Positions 24,748 to 33,666 of a stretch of DNA of 47,993 bases are shown piece after piece (position 1 is the stretch's first letter; each line of letters starts with the position of its first letter). The stretch lies in assembly GCA_022785265.1 (NCBI GenBank), contig JALFQD010000185.1, positions 1 through 47,993 of the forward strand. The letters run 5' to 3'. Below the pieces are notes generated by a model. That model had not been told where the DNA came from. It searched no databases and saw nothing but the letters and a program-made list of their open reading frames with translations. This stretch comes from Clostridium sp. (GTDB lineage: Bacteria > Bacillota > Clostridia > Clostridiales > Clostridiaceae). A program made the translations under genes and the position numbers.

Positions 24748-24813
24748 AAAAATTGCATTTTTCGCTCTAAAGCTAACTTTATTTTGTATTATATCATAAA
24801 AAATGCAATTTTT
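24748..24813. repeat. Inverted repeat framing the promoter of the PEPCK-like gene
   Basis: Perfect 15-bp arms (24748-24762 and 24799-24813, AAAAATTGCATTTTT and its complement) separated by 36 bases. The promoter-distal arm falls in the -35 region of the extended -10 at 24787-24795, and the other arm is in the leader. It may be an operator pair or, for plsC read-through, a stem. Confidence 0.5.
24787..24795 (-). promoter_or_regulatory. Extended -10 promoter of the PEPCK-like gene
   Basis: TGATATAAT on the minus strand (TGnTATAAT form), about 70 bases upstream of the ATG. No good -35 hexamer is present, as expected for this promoter type. Confidence 0.6.
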
Positions 24814-24842
24814 AAATATTCAATTTTTCATTTTTATAAAAA

Positions 24843-25556
24843 TTAACTCTCAATTTGCTTTTCAAGAGAAATTACTTTTTCATAAACAATGTTTGTAATA
24901 TTTTTTTCTTCATCCTTTGTTAAATTTTCAGTTTCTATTGGCTCTCCAAAAACAATATATACTTTTCCAGGAATAAACTTTTTATTATCTTCAAAACAAG
25001 CAGATGTACCTTTTATACAAAATGGAACTATTGGAACCTTTGGCTTTGTGGCTATCTTTCCACTTCCTCTTTTAAACTCATGTATTTTTCCATCTTTGCT
25101 TCTTGTGCCTTCTGGAAATATTGCAAATGTATATCCATCTTTCACATTTTCTATAGCCTTATTTATAGCCATTATTCCTTCTCTAGGATTATCTCTATCT
25201 AATGCAACACTGTTCATATGTAAAATCCAATATCCTATAACAGGGACTTTAAGAAGTTCCTTCTTAGCAACAAAATCTACATTTCTACCAACAGAGTTTC
25301 TTAAAACTGGAATATCTAATAAACTTTGATGATTTCCCATAAATACACATGTACCCTCTGGTATATTTTCCTTTCCTTGAACATGAACATCCATTCCTAC
25401 AACCTTTATTGTAACTCTACTAAATTGAGCAAAAACTCCCTGCCCAAACCTCCAAGCGGCTTCTTTTCCTTTAAACTTATTTAAATAATTCCATCCTATT
25501 CCTTTTATTCTTATCCATGCCATGAATAATCCATAATATAAATATTTAAATATCAT
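24843..25556 (-). CDS. plsC: 1-acyl-sn-glycerol-3-phosphate acyltransferase
   Basis: A 237-residue membrane-bound acyltransferase that acylates lysophosphatidate to phosphatidate in phospholipid synthesis. Family motifs: block I GNHQSLLDIP (HX4D, about 75-84), block II VDFVAKKELLKVPVIGYW, block III FAIFPEGTRSKDGKIHEFKRG (about 142) and block IV KVPIVPFCIKGT. A hydrophobic N-terminus, MIFKYLYYGLFMAWI, anchors it. AAGGAG lies nine bases before the ATG. It is divergent from the metallo-beta-lactamase gene. Confidence 0.93.
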   Translation of the reverse strand: MIFKYLYYGLFMAWIRIKGIGWNYLNKFKGKEAAWRFGQGVFAQFSRVTIKVVGMDVHVQGKENIPEGTCVFMGNHQSLLDIPVLRNSVGRNVDFVAKKELLKVPVIGYWILHMNSVALDRDNPREGIMAINKAIENVKDGYTFAIFPEGTRSKDGKIHEFKRGSGKIATKPKVPIVPFCIKGTSACFEDNKKFIPGKVYIVFGEPIETENLTKDEEKNITNIVYEKVISLEKQIES

Positions 25557-25624
25557 CTTATTTTCTCCTTACTTATATATTTTTCCAACTACTGTAAGTT
25601 TTTATTGATTTATATGTAAATTCA

Positions 25625-25654
25625 TTGATTATAATTTTTATTTTTGGATATAAT
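25625..25654 (+). promoter_or_regulatory. Promoter of the secreted MBL-fold gene
   Basis: -35 TTGATT (25625-25630), an 18-bp spacer, -10 TATAAT (25649-25654), 11 bases upstream of the GAGGTG site. Confidence 0.65.
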
Positions 25655-25676
25655 ATGAAAACAAGAGGTGGTTTTT

Positions 25677-26519
25677 TTGAAAAAAATATTTATTTTATTA
25701 CTTATATGTTTTTCTGCTTTTATATTTTGGTGTTCTTCCTCTCATAATGCTCCTTTAAAAAATGCTATGGAAATTCATTATATAAATGTAGGTCAAGGAG
25801 ATTCTATACTTATAAGAGTTAATGATAAAAATATGCTTATAGATTCAGGTCCTAAAGACAATAAAAAAGACCTAATAAGCTACTTAAATTCTCTTAATAT
25901 AAGTAATATAGACTACCTTATTGCAACCCATCCCCATGAAGACCATATTGGAAATATGAATACTATTATTAATAAATATACTGTAAATAAATTTTATTCA
26001 CCAAAAGTATCTGCTACTTCCAAATCCTTTGAATTAATGATAGAAGCCCTAAAAAATAAAAAAATGAAAATAAATATCCTAAATACCAACACAACCTCTT
26101 TAAATTTAGGTGAAAATACTAAAGTAACTATTCTTTCACCTTTAGAGGGTGAAAGTTTTGATAACCTAAATAACTATTCTCCTATGATTAAAATTGAATA
26201 TGGAGAAACTTCTTTTTTATTTACAGGAGATTGTGAAAAAGATGTTGAAGCTAATGTGTTATCTAGAAATAAAAATCTACTTAAAGCTGATATATTAAAA
26301 CTTGGTCATCATGGCTCCTCTACCTCAAGCAGTAAAGAATTTTTATGCTCAGTAAATCCCTCAGCAGTAGTTATTAGCTCTGGAAAGGATAATCGCTTTG
26401 GTCACCCTCACTCTGAAACAATAAATCTTTTAAAAAAATATAATATAAATTTTTATAATACCGCTACTGATAATACAATAATTCTTATTTCTGATGGCAA
26501 AACAATATTAAAAAAATAA
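25677..26519 (+). CDS. Exported ComEC/Rec2-type metallo-beta-lactamase-fold hydrolase
   Basis: A 280-residue MBL-fold protein of the stand-alone ComEC C-terminal type (COG2333). An N-terminal hydrophobic segment (about 5-18) ends in FWCSSSHN, a Cys that might be a lipidation site although Trp at -1 is unusual. The MBL motifs follow: NVGQGDSILI (about 37), the zinc motif THPHEDHIG (about 84-92), FLFTGDCE, KLGHHGSSTS and the terminal FGHPH. Relatives are secreted nucleases or phosphodiesterases; the ComEC domain itself is linked to DNA strand degradation. I start at TTG 25677-25679, seven bases after GAGGTG; the GTG upstream belongs to the ribosome site. It is convergent with the YprB-like gene, with stops nine bases apart. 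Confidence 0.87.
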   Translation: MKKIFILLLICFSAFIFWCSSSHNAPLKNAMEIHYINVGQGDSILIRVNDKNMLIDSGPKDNKKDLISYLNSLNISNIDYLIATHPHEDHIGNMNTIINKYTVNKFYSPKVSATSKSFELMIEALKNKKMKINILNTNTTSLNLGENTKVTILSPLEGESFDNLNNYSPMIKIEYGETSFLFTGDCEKDVEANVLSRNKNLLKADILKLGHHGSSTSSSKEFLCSVNPSAVVISSGKDNRFGHPHSETINLLKKYNINFYNTATDNTIILISDGKTILKK

Positions 26520-26528
26520 TCTTAATTT

Positions 26529-27317
26529 TTATTTATTATCATTAATATTTTCATAAGAAACTTCAAAATCTTTTTCTAATTTTTTTATATCATCCTCTAT
26601 ATTTTCAAATTGCTTTATTTCAGTATCTTCTTCTATATCTTCAATGGATTTTATTTCAGATACTTCTTCTTCATAATCTATATATTTATTCCAATTTATA
26701 TATATATGAAAAAGATTAACAACATCTTGCTCATTATATAATAATATTTTTTCAATTTTATCCTCTGGCATTCTTTTAATATAATCTTTATCCTTCATAA
26801 TTTTATGAAAGGTTTTTGCTAAATTAGAACCACTTATAACTTCACTTTCTCTTATTATATCAAATTGCTTTTCTAAATTTTTTAAACCTATAGATTTCTT
26901 TCTTTTTTTCTCATATTCTTTTTGAATATCTATAGAATCATAATTTTCTTCAAAATTATAGTTTATTTTATATTTTTCAAATAGATAATTAATTACAGTA
27001 AAATCATTATTACCAGAAAATGTTACTATAGCTTTTTTTCCTTTGTTTTTCATATCTACAAAGTAATTCTTAGATAGGTGAAGAATATCTATAGATTCAT
27101 ATCTATTCTCTATCATATACTGAGTAACTTTTAAAGCCGATTTTTTTTTATCAAATTCACAAGCACCAAAAACTCCTATACATTTAGGTTTTTTATATAC
27201 ATAATGTTCTAAATCAAAAAATATTAAATCCTCTGGCAAATATTTAATTCCATCTTCATTAATCATAAATTCACTATTTATATCATTTACTTTTATGGTA
27301 TTTTCTCTTATTATCAC
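26529..27317 (-). CDS. YprB-like RNase H-fold (DEDD exonuclease) domain protein
   Basis: A 262-residue protein with a stand-alone YprB ribonuclease-H-like domain (RNase_H_2 type). The DEDD motifs are visible: ExoI FFDLEH (Asp35 and Glu37), ExoII TFSGNNDFTVI (about 99-109) and ExoIII YNEQDVVN (about 194-201). The last 50 residues are very acidic (repeats of ED, EI and KSIEDIEED), likely disordered or a protein-binding tail. Other YprB proteins often carry TPR repeats or helicase domains that are missing here. The start GTG follows a weak GAGTGG site; an alternative start is not obvious. It probably acts on DNA or RNA 3' ends in the cytoplasm; the substrate is unknown. Confidence 0.78.
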   Translation of the reverse strand: MIIRENTIKVNDINSEFMINEDGIKYLPEDLIFFDLEHYVYKKPKCIGVFGACEFDKKKSALKVTQYMIENRYESIDILHLSKNYFVDMKNKGKKAIVTFSGNNDFTVINYLFEKYKINYNFEENYDSIDIQKEYEKKRKKSIGLKNLEKQFDIIRESEVISGSNLAKTFHKIMKDKDYIKRMPEDKIEKILLYNEQDVVNLFHIYINWNKYIDYEEEVSEIKSIEDIEEDTEIKQFENIEDDIKKLEKDFEVSYENINDNK

Positions 27318-27454
27318 TGTACCACTCTTTTCCTATCTAATTTGTAAATTCTATTTAATTTCATATAAACAATTTCCTAATAACAATAATTTTAATTATT
27401 ATATCAAATTACCTATCGAAAAACAATAAAGCTAATTTAATAGTTTCTTAAGTA

Positions 27455-28633
27455 TTATTTATCCTCTTTTTCATCTTCTTTTAATGTATCTTTATTTTTC
27501 TTTTCCTTATCTTTAATATTATCTATTCTTTCTAATATACCTTCATTTTTATTTAAGAATTTTTTTTCTTTTTTCTTATAAATATCTGTTATTGTTGCCA
27601 TTGTTGGAGATGCTAAAAGCATTCCAATGACTCCAAAAAATCCTCCTAAAACAATTATTCCAAAAATTATAGAAACAGGATTTAGACTTAGTTTTTTTCC
27701 TACAACTTTAGCTTCTAAATACCATGCATCAAACTGTTGAAGAGCTAAAAGATAGATAAATGTAATTAATGCTATTTTCCATGATACAAATATTCCAAAA
27801 AATACTCCTACTATCTCCCCTACTAAAGGTCCAAAGTAAGGAATCATATTAGTTACTCCTACAATTATTGCTATTAAATAAGGGTATGGAGCTTTAATTA
27901 CCATAAGACCTATAAATGCTAACAACCCTATTATAAGAGAATCCACAGCTTTAGCTCCAACATATCTTCCAATGTTTTTATGATATTCTCTTGCTAGATT
28001 AATTATCCTCAAAGCCCATTTTTCTTTAAATATCATACAGATAACAATTTTTCCTTTTTCTATAAAAGTCTCCTTAAAAATTAAGACATATATAGAAATT
28101 AAAATTCCAAAAACTATTTTTACCAAATTAGTTGCTATGTTAAATATAGATGTTAAAGAGCCTTCCAACATTCCACTAACAATACTTCCAACATTACTAG
28201 GAATACTAGATAAATAACTTGCAAGACCTATATCATTAATAGCTTCCTTTATTCTTTGATTATTATATGCTTTTGTTATCCAACCTTGAACTTTTGTAAC
28301 ATAGCTTGGGATTTCATCAATCATAGAGCCAATACTATCTACCAAAGTAGGAATTAAAAATACCATACATACTGTTAATAATCCTAATATTATAAGATAA
28401 GTACATAAAACAGATATTCCTCTGCTTAGCTTAAGTTTTTTCTCAAAGATTTTCATTATAGGATTTAATATATATGCAAATACTAAAGCATAAATAAATG
28501 GAGCAATTATAGATAGTGAATCACTAAAAAAATCAAAGAAAATTTTATAGTTATCTATTAACTTATATCCTATAATACCTATAAGAGCAAATATCAAAAT
28601 ATCTCTATACTTAATATTCCTATCAAAAAACAC
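27455..28633 (-). CDS. AI-2E family membrane protein (YtvI/PerM-like)
   Basis: A 392-residue polytopic protein of the AI-2E transporter family (PF01594, COG0628), with about eight helices. The first pair lies at about 10-50, a long loop at about 90-150, and the family core GVTNMIPYFGPLVGEIVG (about 255-275) and FDAWYLEAKVVGKKLSLNPVSII (about 305-325) follows. The C-terminal 50 residues are highly charged, ending in KEDEKEDK. The family was named for AI-2 export, but Na+/H+ antiport has been shown for some members, so the substrate is open. I place the start at GTG 28631-28633, five bases after AAGGTGGTGA; two GTG codons upstream are inside that site. A long hairpin separates it from argS. Confidence 0.9.
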   Translation of the reverse strand: MFFDRNIKYRDILIFALIGIIGYKLIDNYKIFFDFFSDSLSIIAPFIYALVFAYILNPIMKIFEKKLKLSRGISVLCTYLIILGLLTVCMVFLIPTLVDSIGSMIDEIPSYVTKVQGWITKAYNNQRIKEAINDIGLASYLSSIPSNVGSIVSGMLEGSLTSIFNIATNLVKIVFGILISIYVLIFKETFIEKGKIVICMIFKEKWALRIINLAREYHKNIGRYVGAKAVDSLIIGLLAFIGLMVIKAPYPYLIAIIVGVTNMIPYFGPLVGEIVGVFFGIFVSWKIALITFIYLLALQQFDAWYLEAKVVGKKLSLNPVSIIFGIIVLGGFFGVIGMLLASPTMATITDIYKKKEKKFLNKNEGILERIDNIKDKEKKNKDTLKEDEKEDK

Positions 28634-28660
28634 CTTTTTCACCACCTTATATATAATTAT

Positions 28661-28720
28661 AAAATATGTCCTTATTACTTGAAAAGGTTCATATCTTTCT
28701 TTATAATAAGGACATATTTT
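28661..28720. terminator. Long hairpin between argS and the AI-2E gene
   Basis: Perfect 17-bp arms (28661-28677 and 28704-28720, AAAATATGTCCTTATTA and its complement) with a 26-nt loop, 22 bases past the argS stop. The minus-strand RNA ends the stem in UUUUAUAAUU. It probably terminates trmB-argS but is longer than a standard terminator. Confidence 0.65.
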
Positions 28721-28742
28721 TCTTTTATAAAACTCTTAATAG

Positions 28743-30431
28743 TTACATTTTTTCTACTACATCTATACCTAATAATGCCAAACCATTTTTAATAACCTGA
28801 CTGCTTGCTTCTACGAGTTTTAATCTTGTTGCCTTTAAAACTTCATCCTCTAAATTTAATACTGAATGTGCATTATAGAATCTATTAAATGCTTTTGCTA
28901 CTTCTATAACGTATCTAGTTACTATAGATGGTTCTAATTTATCTAATGCAAGAAGTATATTTTTATTAAAACTTTCTAATGTTTTTACAAGTTCAAATTC
29001 CTCTTTAGAATTTAATTTGCTATAATCTATTTGAGCATTAATATTTTCTGCTCTTCTAAGTATGCTCTTAGCTCTTGCATAAGCATATTGTACATAAGGA
29101 CCAGTTTCTCCTTCTGTTGATAAAATTTCATTCCAATCAAATACAATATCCTTTTCTCTTGAATTTTTTAAGTAAGTAAATATTACAGCACCTACTCCTA
29201 TTTTTTTAGCAACATCTTCTTTATCTTCTATACTATCATTATCTTTAATAATCTCTGCTGTTTTTGAAATTGATTGATTTAATAAATCATCTAATAATAC
29301 AATTTCTCCATTTCTTGTAGATAATTTTCTATCTGCAAACTTAACAAGACCAAAGCCTACATGAACACAATCTTTTGCCCATTCATTTCCTGCAAGTTCT
29401 AAAACCTTAAATACTTGTTTAAAGTGTAACGCTTGTGGAGTTCCAACTACATAAATACTCTTATAAAAATCATAGGTTTTCTTTCTGTATAAAGCTGCTG
29501 CTAAGTCTCTTGTAGCATATATTGATGCTCCATCTCCTTTTAATATTATGCAAGGAGGCATATTATATTCTTCAAGCATTACAACTTGAGCACCATTACT
29601 TTCAACAAGTAGGTTCTTTTCCTTAAGCATATCTATAACAACATTCATTTTGTCGTTGTAAAAAGCTTCTCCTGCTAATGAATCAAATTTTACTCCTAAA
29701 ATGTCATAAACTCTTTGGAATTCTTTTAAACTTAAATCTCTAAATCTCTTCCATAAAGCATGAGCTTCTTCATCACCACTTTCAAGTGCTTTAAAATATG
29801 CTCTTCCTTCATCTTCTAGTGAAGGGTCTTTTTCTGCTTCTTTATGGAATTTTACGTATATTCTTAAAAGTTCATCAATAGGATTTTTTTCTAAAGCCTC
29901 TTCATCAACCCATCTTTTATAAGCAGATATAAGCTTACCAAATTGAGTTCCCCAATCTCCTAGGTGATTTATACCAACAGTATTATATCCTTCTGCTTTA
30001 AACATTTTATATAGTGCATTTCCTATTGCTGTTGTAAATAAATGTCCTACATGGAATGGCTTTGCTATATTAGGTGAAGAATATTCAACACATACTGTTT
30101 TTCCTTCTCCAATATTTGATTTTCCATAATCATCTTTTTCCTTTAGGATTTTTTCTATTGTATTTTTTGAAAATTCACCTTTATCAACAAAGAAATTTAC
30201 ATAAGGTCCAAGATTTTCAATTTTTTCAAAACCTTCAGAGTTTAATTGATTTTTTAATTCCTCTGCTATCATATTTGGTGCTTTTCTCATAACTTTTGAT
30301 AATTGAAAGCATGGGAAAGCATAATCTCCCATTTCAGGTCTTGGTGGTATTTCAATAAGTTGTTCTATTTTTTCTACTTCTAAATCAACTTTTGAATTTA
30401 TTAATTCTGCAATTTTCTTTTTATAATCCAT
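28743..30431 (-). CDS. argS: Arginyl-tRNA synthetase
   Basis: A class Ia synthetase that charges tRNA-Arg. The 562-residue enzyme has the N-terminal Add-1 domain (about 1-100), the [17 protein letters not shown] signature with the HIGH-equivalent HVGH (about 128-131), the catalytic core GDWGTQFG, and a degenerate KMSKS-equivalent KLSTRNGE (about 367), usual for ArgS. The C-terminal DALR anticodon-binding domain (about 440-562) includes [22 protein letters not shown] lies six bases before the ATG. It follows trmB by 28 bp, too little room for a T-box leader, so any amino-acid control would have to lie upstream of trmB. Confidence 0.97.
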   Translation of the reverse strand: MDYKKKIAELINSKVDLEVEKIEQLIEIPPRPEMGDYAFPCFQLSKVMRKAPNMIAEELKNQLNSEGFEKIENLGPYVNFFVDKGEFSKNTIEKILKEKDDYGKSNIGEGKTVCVEYSSPNIAKPFHVGHLFTTAIGNALYKMFKAEGYNTVGINHLGDWGTQFGKLISAYKRWVDEEALEKNPIDELLRIYVKFHKEAEKDPSLEDEGRAYFKALESGDEEAHALWKRFRDLSLKEFQRVYDILGVKFDSLAGEAFYNDKMNVVIDMLKEKNLLVESNGAQVVMLEEYNMPPCIILKGDGASIYATRDLAAALYRKKTYDFYKSIYVVGTPQALHFKQVFKVLELAGNEWAKDCVHVGFGLVKFADRKLSTRNGEIVLLDDLLNQSISKTAEIIKDNDSIEDKEDVAKKIGVGAVIFTYLKNSREKDIVFDWNEILSTEGETGPYVQYAYARAKSILRRAENINAQIDYSKLNSKEEFELVKTLESFNKNILLALDKLEPSIVTRYVIEVAKAFNRFYNAHSVLNLEDEVLKATRLKLVEASSQVIKNGLALLGIDVVEKM

Positions 30432-30459
30432 TTCGTCCTCCTTAAATATAAATAATAAT

Positions 30460-31095
30460 TTACTTTAATGTTGCTATTAAAAACATTATTTTCATTCCTA
30501 AACCTGTAAACTTAGTTTCATATTCAGTCATTAAATTTTCTTTAAAATCCGAATTATGTAAATCATATGTAATAAAATCAATACTAAAACCACATTCTTT
30601 AAAATATTCTTGTGAATCATTAAACAGGTCTATATCATCTGTTTTAAACCATATTTGAGAGCCTTTTTTTAAGAACTTTTTATATTCTGTTAAAAATCTT
30701 GTATGAGTTAATCTTCTTTTATTGTGTCTATCCTTTGGCCATGGATTACAGAAGTTTATATATATCTTTTCTATTTCATTTTCCCCAAAAACCTCTGATA
30801 TAAAAGAAATATTTAAAGCTGTTATTCTAACATTTTCAAGTTCAGCCTCTTCAATTTTTCTTTTTGCAAATATTAATACCTCATCTTTTAAATCTACAGA
30901 AACATAATTTATATTTGGATTTAATGCTGCCTTCTGCACCATAAATCCTCCTCTTCCACAACCTAATTCAAGATGAATAGGATTATCATTACCAAATTCC
31001 TCATTCCATCTTCCTTTAAGCTCTCTTGGATTCTTTATAAAAAGATGGCTTTCTTCAAGTTCTGGTCTTGCATACCATTTTTTTCTTAATCTCAT
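30460..31095 (-). CDS. trmB: tRNA (guanine-N7-)-methyltransferase TrmB
   Basis: An S-adenosylmethionine-dependent enzyme that makes m7G46 in tRNA variable loops. The 211-residue chain contains the SAM motif [16 protein letters not shown] (about 42-57), the family signature [18 protein letters not shown] (about 110-127) and the C-terminal [15 protein letters not shown] use the second ATG (31093-31095), seven bases after AAGGAGG; the ATG two codons earlier directly abuts that site. It is co-transcribed with argS, a sensible tRNA-maturation and charging pair. Upstream, at 31139-31167, is the terminator of the previous operon. Confidence 0.96.
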   Translation of the reverse strand: MRLRKKWYARPELEESHLFIKNPRELKGRWNEEFGNDNPIHLELGCGRGGFMVQKAALNPNINYVSVDLKDEVLIFAKRKIEEAELENVRITALNISFISEVFGENEIEKIYINFCNPWPKDRHNKRRLTHTRFLTEYKKFLKKGSQIWFKTDDIDLFNDSQEYFKECGFSIDFITYDLHNSDFKENLMTEYETKFTGLGMKIMFLIATLK

Positions 31096-31138
31096 TGTCA
31101 TCCTCCTTATGTTAGTAAAAATATTATATCACAAAATA

Positions 31139-31167
31139 AGGTTATCTCCATAAGAAGACAACCTTTT
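31139..31167 (-). terminator. Terminator of the NAGPA/propeller operon
   Basis: On the minus strand AAGGTTGTCT and AGATAACCTT pair around an 8-nt loop, with one mismatch, followed by ATTTT. It begins about 17 bases past the stop of the gene at 31184. Confidence 0.65.
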
Positions 31168-31183
31168 ATTTTAGAAAATATAG

Positions 31184-32251
31184 TTATTTATTTGTACTTT
31201 TTAAACTTTTTATTTTTAAAAATGAGTCTTTTAGGCTACATACTATTGAATCATTCATTGCAACAAATTTGCCTTCATACTCTACAATTTCATTTGTAGT
31301 TAAGTTAGTAACCTTTCCTTCAAGCTTATTATTTACTAATATATCTCCTGAACCTGAATTATCTCCTTTAACTATGTATAAATCACTTATTTCTTTTGGC
31401 TCTGGTAAAGTTATCTTTTTCCATTCCTTAGTTGAAACTTTATCTTCTCCATAAATTACTTCAGTTACTTTATTTTCTACATTTTTTATTCCTGCAAATA
31501 TAACTCCATTATTAGTTAAACCTAATATTGTTGTTTTCGCTGGATTTTCAAAATCAATAACTGACATTTGTTCATTACTATATCTATAATATTGTTCTTT
31601 AATTCTATCTTCATAAATTAATGCATCTTTAGCATAAAATACATTAATACATCCTAAAGAAGCAACCTTATTATCTAATTTCTCAATATTATCATTAATA
31701 TCAATTCTATAAATAGTTGTATTATTTCCTCCTCTACTTACAGGAACATAAGTAACAGAGGATTTTGTAGAGTTTGCTATATTTTCAACTAACATACCTT
31801 CTTTATAATCACATACTTCATGAACCTCTCTAGTTATATTTGATGAAGGATTATGAGCTAATATATTAATAATTTCTTCTCCATTTTCATTATATTTTCT
31901 TTCAGCTATAAGAAGTATATTTTTATCAGTTTGCCAATCATAACATAATACTGAAATATTTTTTTCATCAAATATGCTATATGAAGCTCTTCCTGTAGAA
32001 GTATTTATAACTTTTAATTTTCCATTAGACATATACGCTACAAATTTTCCATCATAAGAAAGTTCAAAATTTTCTGCTTCATCAGGTATTTTAATTTCTG
32101 TAACCTTTTCTGGTTTTTTCTCTGGCTCTTCATTTCTATATGTAATTTTTGTAGTTTCAACAAAAACTACCTTTTCCAAATATAATAAGACCATAGATTG
32201 TAACATTAGAGAAAGCATTGCCCATACTACAAACCTTTTTAATATTTTCAT
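31184..32251 (-). CDS. Membrane-anchored extracellular protein, possibly beta-propeller-like
   Basis: A 355-residue protein with one N-terminal membrane segment (about 8-27, VVWAMLSLMLQSMVLLYLE). A Lys/Glu/Pro-rich linker follows (about 38-55), then a beta-rich body whose strands recur at propeller-like intervals: FELSYDGKFVAYMSNGKLKVIN, CYDWQTDKNILLIA, INVFYAKDALIYED, LGLTNNGVIFAG. The DGKFVAYMS unit recalls TolB/WD40-like blades. No enzyme motif is visible. It ends the operon behind a NAGPA-domain gene (14-bp gap, GAGGTAC site), so the two may act together at the cell surface. The family assignment is uncertain. Confidence 0.75.
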   Translation of the reverse strand: MKILKRFVVWAMLSLMLQSMVLLYLEKVVFVETTKITYRNEEPEKKPEKVTEIKIPDEAENFELSYDGKFVAYMSNGKLKVINTSTGRASYSIFDEKNISVLCYDWQTDKNILLIAERKYNENGEEIINILAHNPSSNITREVHEVCDYKEGMLVENIANSTKSSVTYVPVSRGGNNTTIYRIDINDNIEKLDNKVASLGCINVFYAKDALIYEDRIKEQYYRYSNEQMSVIDFENPAKTTILGLTNNGVIFAGIKNVENKVTEVIYGEDKVSTKEWKKITLPEPKEISDLYIVKGDNSGSGDILVNNKLEGKVTNLTTNEIVEYEGKFVAMNDSIVCSLKDSFLKIKSLKSTNK

Positions 32252-32265
32252 CTTTGTACCTCTTT

Positions 32266-33336
32266 CTACTTAACTATTATAGCTGTTGGAAGTGGTCTTT
32301 CTCCATATACATATGTTGGATTATTTATAACCTCTCCATTATAATACATAGTTGTTGACTTTCCACCATCTAGTGGTATTGCTATCATACATCCTAAGTC
32401 TATCATAACATCTTGTGCTTCTGATAATGTTGCTGCAAGCTTATTATTATACCTTGAATCTAATACTACTAAAACAATCTCTCCCTCAGCCTTTTGACCT
32501 ATCAAAGTTCTTGATACCATACCATCTTCATCTACAACATTAAGCTTTTTACCACCTAATACCACAGGTGCCTTAAAGCTAACAGCCTCTGCAGTTCCTC
32601 TAGAAAGTAATTCTTCTGTTGTATAATATCCTCCAAAAAGATATCCATTTTTATCTATAGCTGTTACATAAGATGCTGCTCCATTTAAATCATCATAAAC
32701 AACTTTTCCATCACTTATAATTATTCCAGAAGGAGTTCCTCCATTTGCAGACCATTTTGAAGTATCTGCCTCATCAGTAAACGCGCCTCCATTTATTGCT
32801 GCAACAGCATTATTATTTTGTGCAATTACTGAAGTTTCCTCTCCAACAGGATTAGAAGTATTAAGAGTAGATGTATATCCAATTTTTACTCTAGTAGGGT
32901 CATTTATTATTAATGCATACCCTGTGTAATTATTACCATCAAAAGTTAGTTTTTCTATTCCTTCATCATTTAATTTTTTTATTTGTACTGAAGATGTGTC
33001 TATTTCATTTGGTATTTCTGTAGCCTCTCCTTTATTCTTATTACCAATTATTCCTTCTATCTGATTATCTGATAAGAATGAAGTTGCTAGCCATTGATAG
33101 TGCATAGAATTCATGGCCGTTCCTACAAAAATCTTCCTTGAATTTTCAAATGGTCCATAATACAATACAAATAAACCTGTTAATGCTGTAAAAATAAGTT
33201 CAAATACTATAAAACTAAAAAATAGTTTTATGCTAAATCTTCTTTTTTTATTATATTTACCATTTCTTTTATTATTTTTTTTATTACTTTTATATTTATT
33301 ATTAACAGTTAAATATTTATTATTAATTTCTTCCAT
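32266..33336 (-). CDS. NAGPA-domain phosphodiester glycosidase, membrane-anchored
   Basis: A protein of the phosphodiester glycosidase family (NAGPA, PF09992, COG4632), named for the human uncovering enzyme that removes GlcNAc from mannose-6-phosphate diesters. An Asn/Lys-rich basic N-terminus (about 1-35) precedes one transmembrane helix (about 38-62), and the rest faces outside. Domain motifs include AVAAINGGAFTD (about 180), GTPSGIIISDGKVVYDD, and near the end MIDLGCMIAIPLDGGKSTTMYYNGEVINNPT. In bacteria the domain is linked to exopolysaccharide and wall-polymer phosphodiesters. I use the second of two adjacent ATGs because GAGGT is better spaced to it. It heads a two-gene operon. Confidence 0.88.
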   Translation of the reverse strand: MEEINNKYLTVNNKYKSNKKNNKRNGKYNKKRRFSIKLFFSFIVFELIFTALTGLFVLYYGPFENSRKIFVGTAMNSMHYQWLATSFLSDNQIEGIIGNKNKGEATEIPNEIDTSSVQIKKLNDEGIEKLTFDGNNYTGYALIINDPTRVKIGYTSTLNTSNPVGEETSVIAQNNNAVAAINGGAFTDEADTSKWSANGGTPSGIIISDGKVVYDDLNGAASYVTAIDKNGYLFGGYYTTEELLSRGTAEAVSFKAPVVLGGKKLNVVDEDGMVSRTLIGQKAEGEIVLVVLDSRYNNKLAATLSEAQDVMIDLGCMIAIPLDGGKSTTMYYNGEVINNPTYVYGERPLPTAIIVK

Positions 33337-33339
33337 CAT

Positions 33340-33666
33340 CTACCTCACATTTTTATATATTAATAGAAGGATTTTTACTAGTTAACTTTTTTTATTATAT
33401 AATTTATATATATTTATTTCAAGGAATGTGACATTATTTTAATTTTTTCTTTATAATTTTTTAAGACTTTATAGTATTTTATTTTATAGTAAATTGTATA
33501 ATTTTTATAATTATGTAATAATATTGCCAATGAACTTTGATACAAGAAATGAATTTAGAAAATTACTTTGATTTAGTTAGTATTTACTTTTTAATTTTTA
33601 ATTATTATAATTTATTCATATATCTTCATTACAGATATATACAAATTATCTTAAGGAGGTTTTATT
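33340..33666. other. AT-rich intergenic region between divergent genes
   Basis: About 330 bases, exceptionally A/T-rich, between the divergent NAGPA and DUF1189 genes. It must hold both promoters, and several TATAAT-like boxes occur on each strand, but none has a convincing -35 partner. I see no ORF with a ribosome site, no strong hairpin and no repeat. Confidence 0.6.

Noticed and set aside
30432..30460. T-box leader for argS
   Set aside because: Only 28 bases separate trmB and argS; no T-box motif is present.
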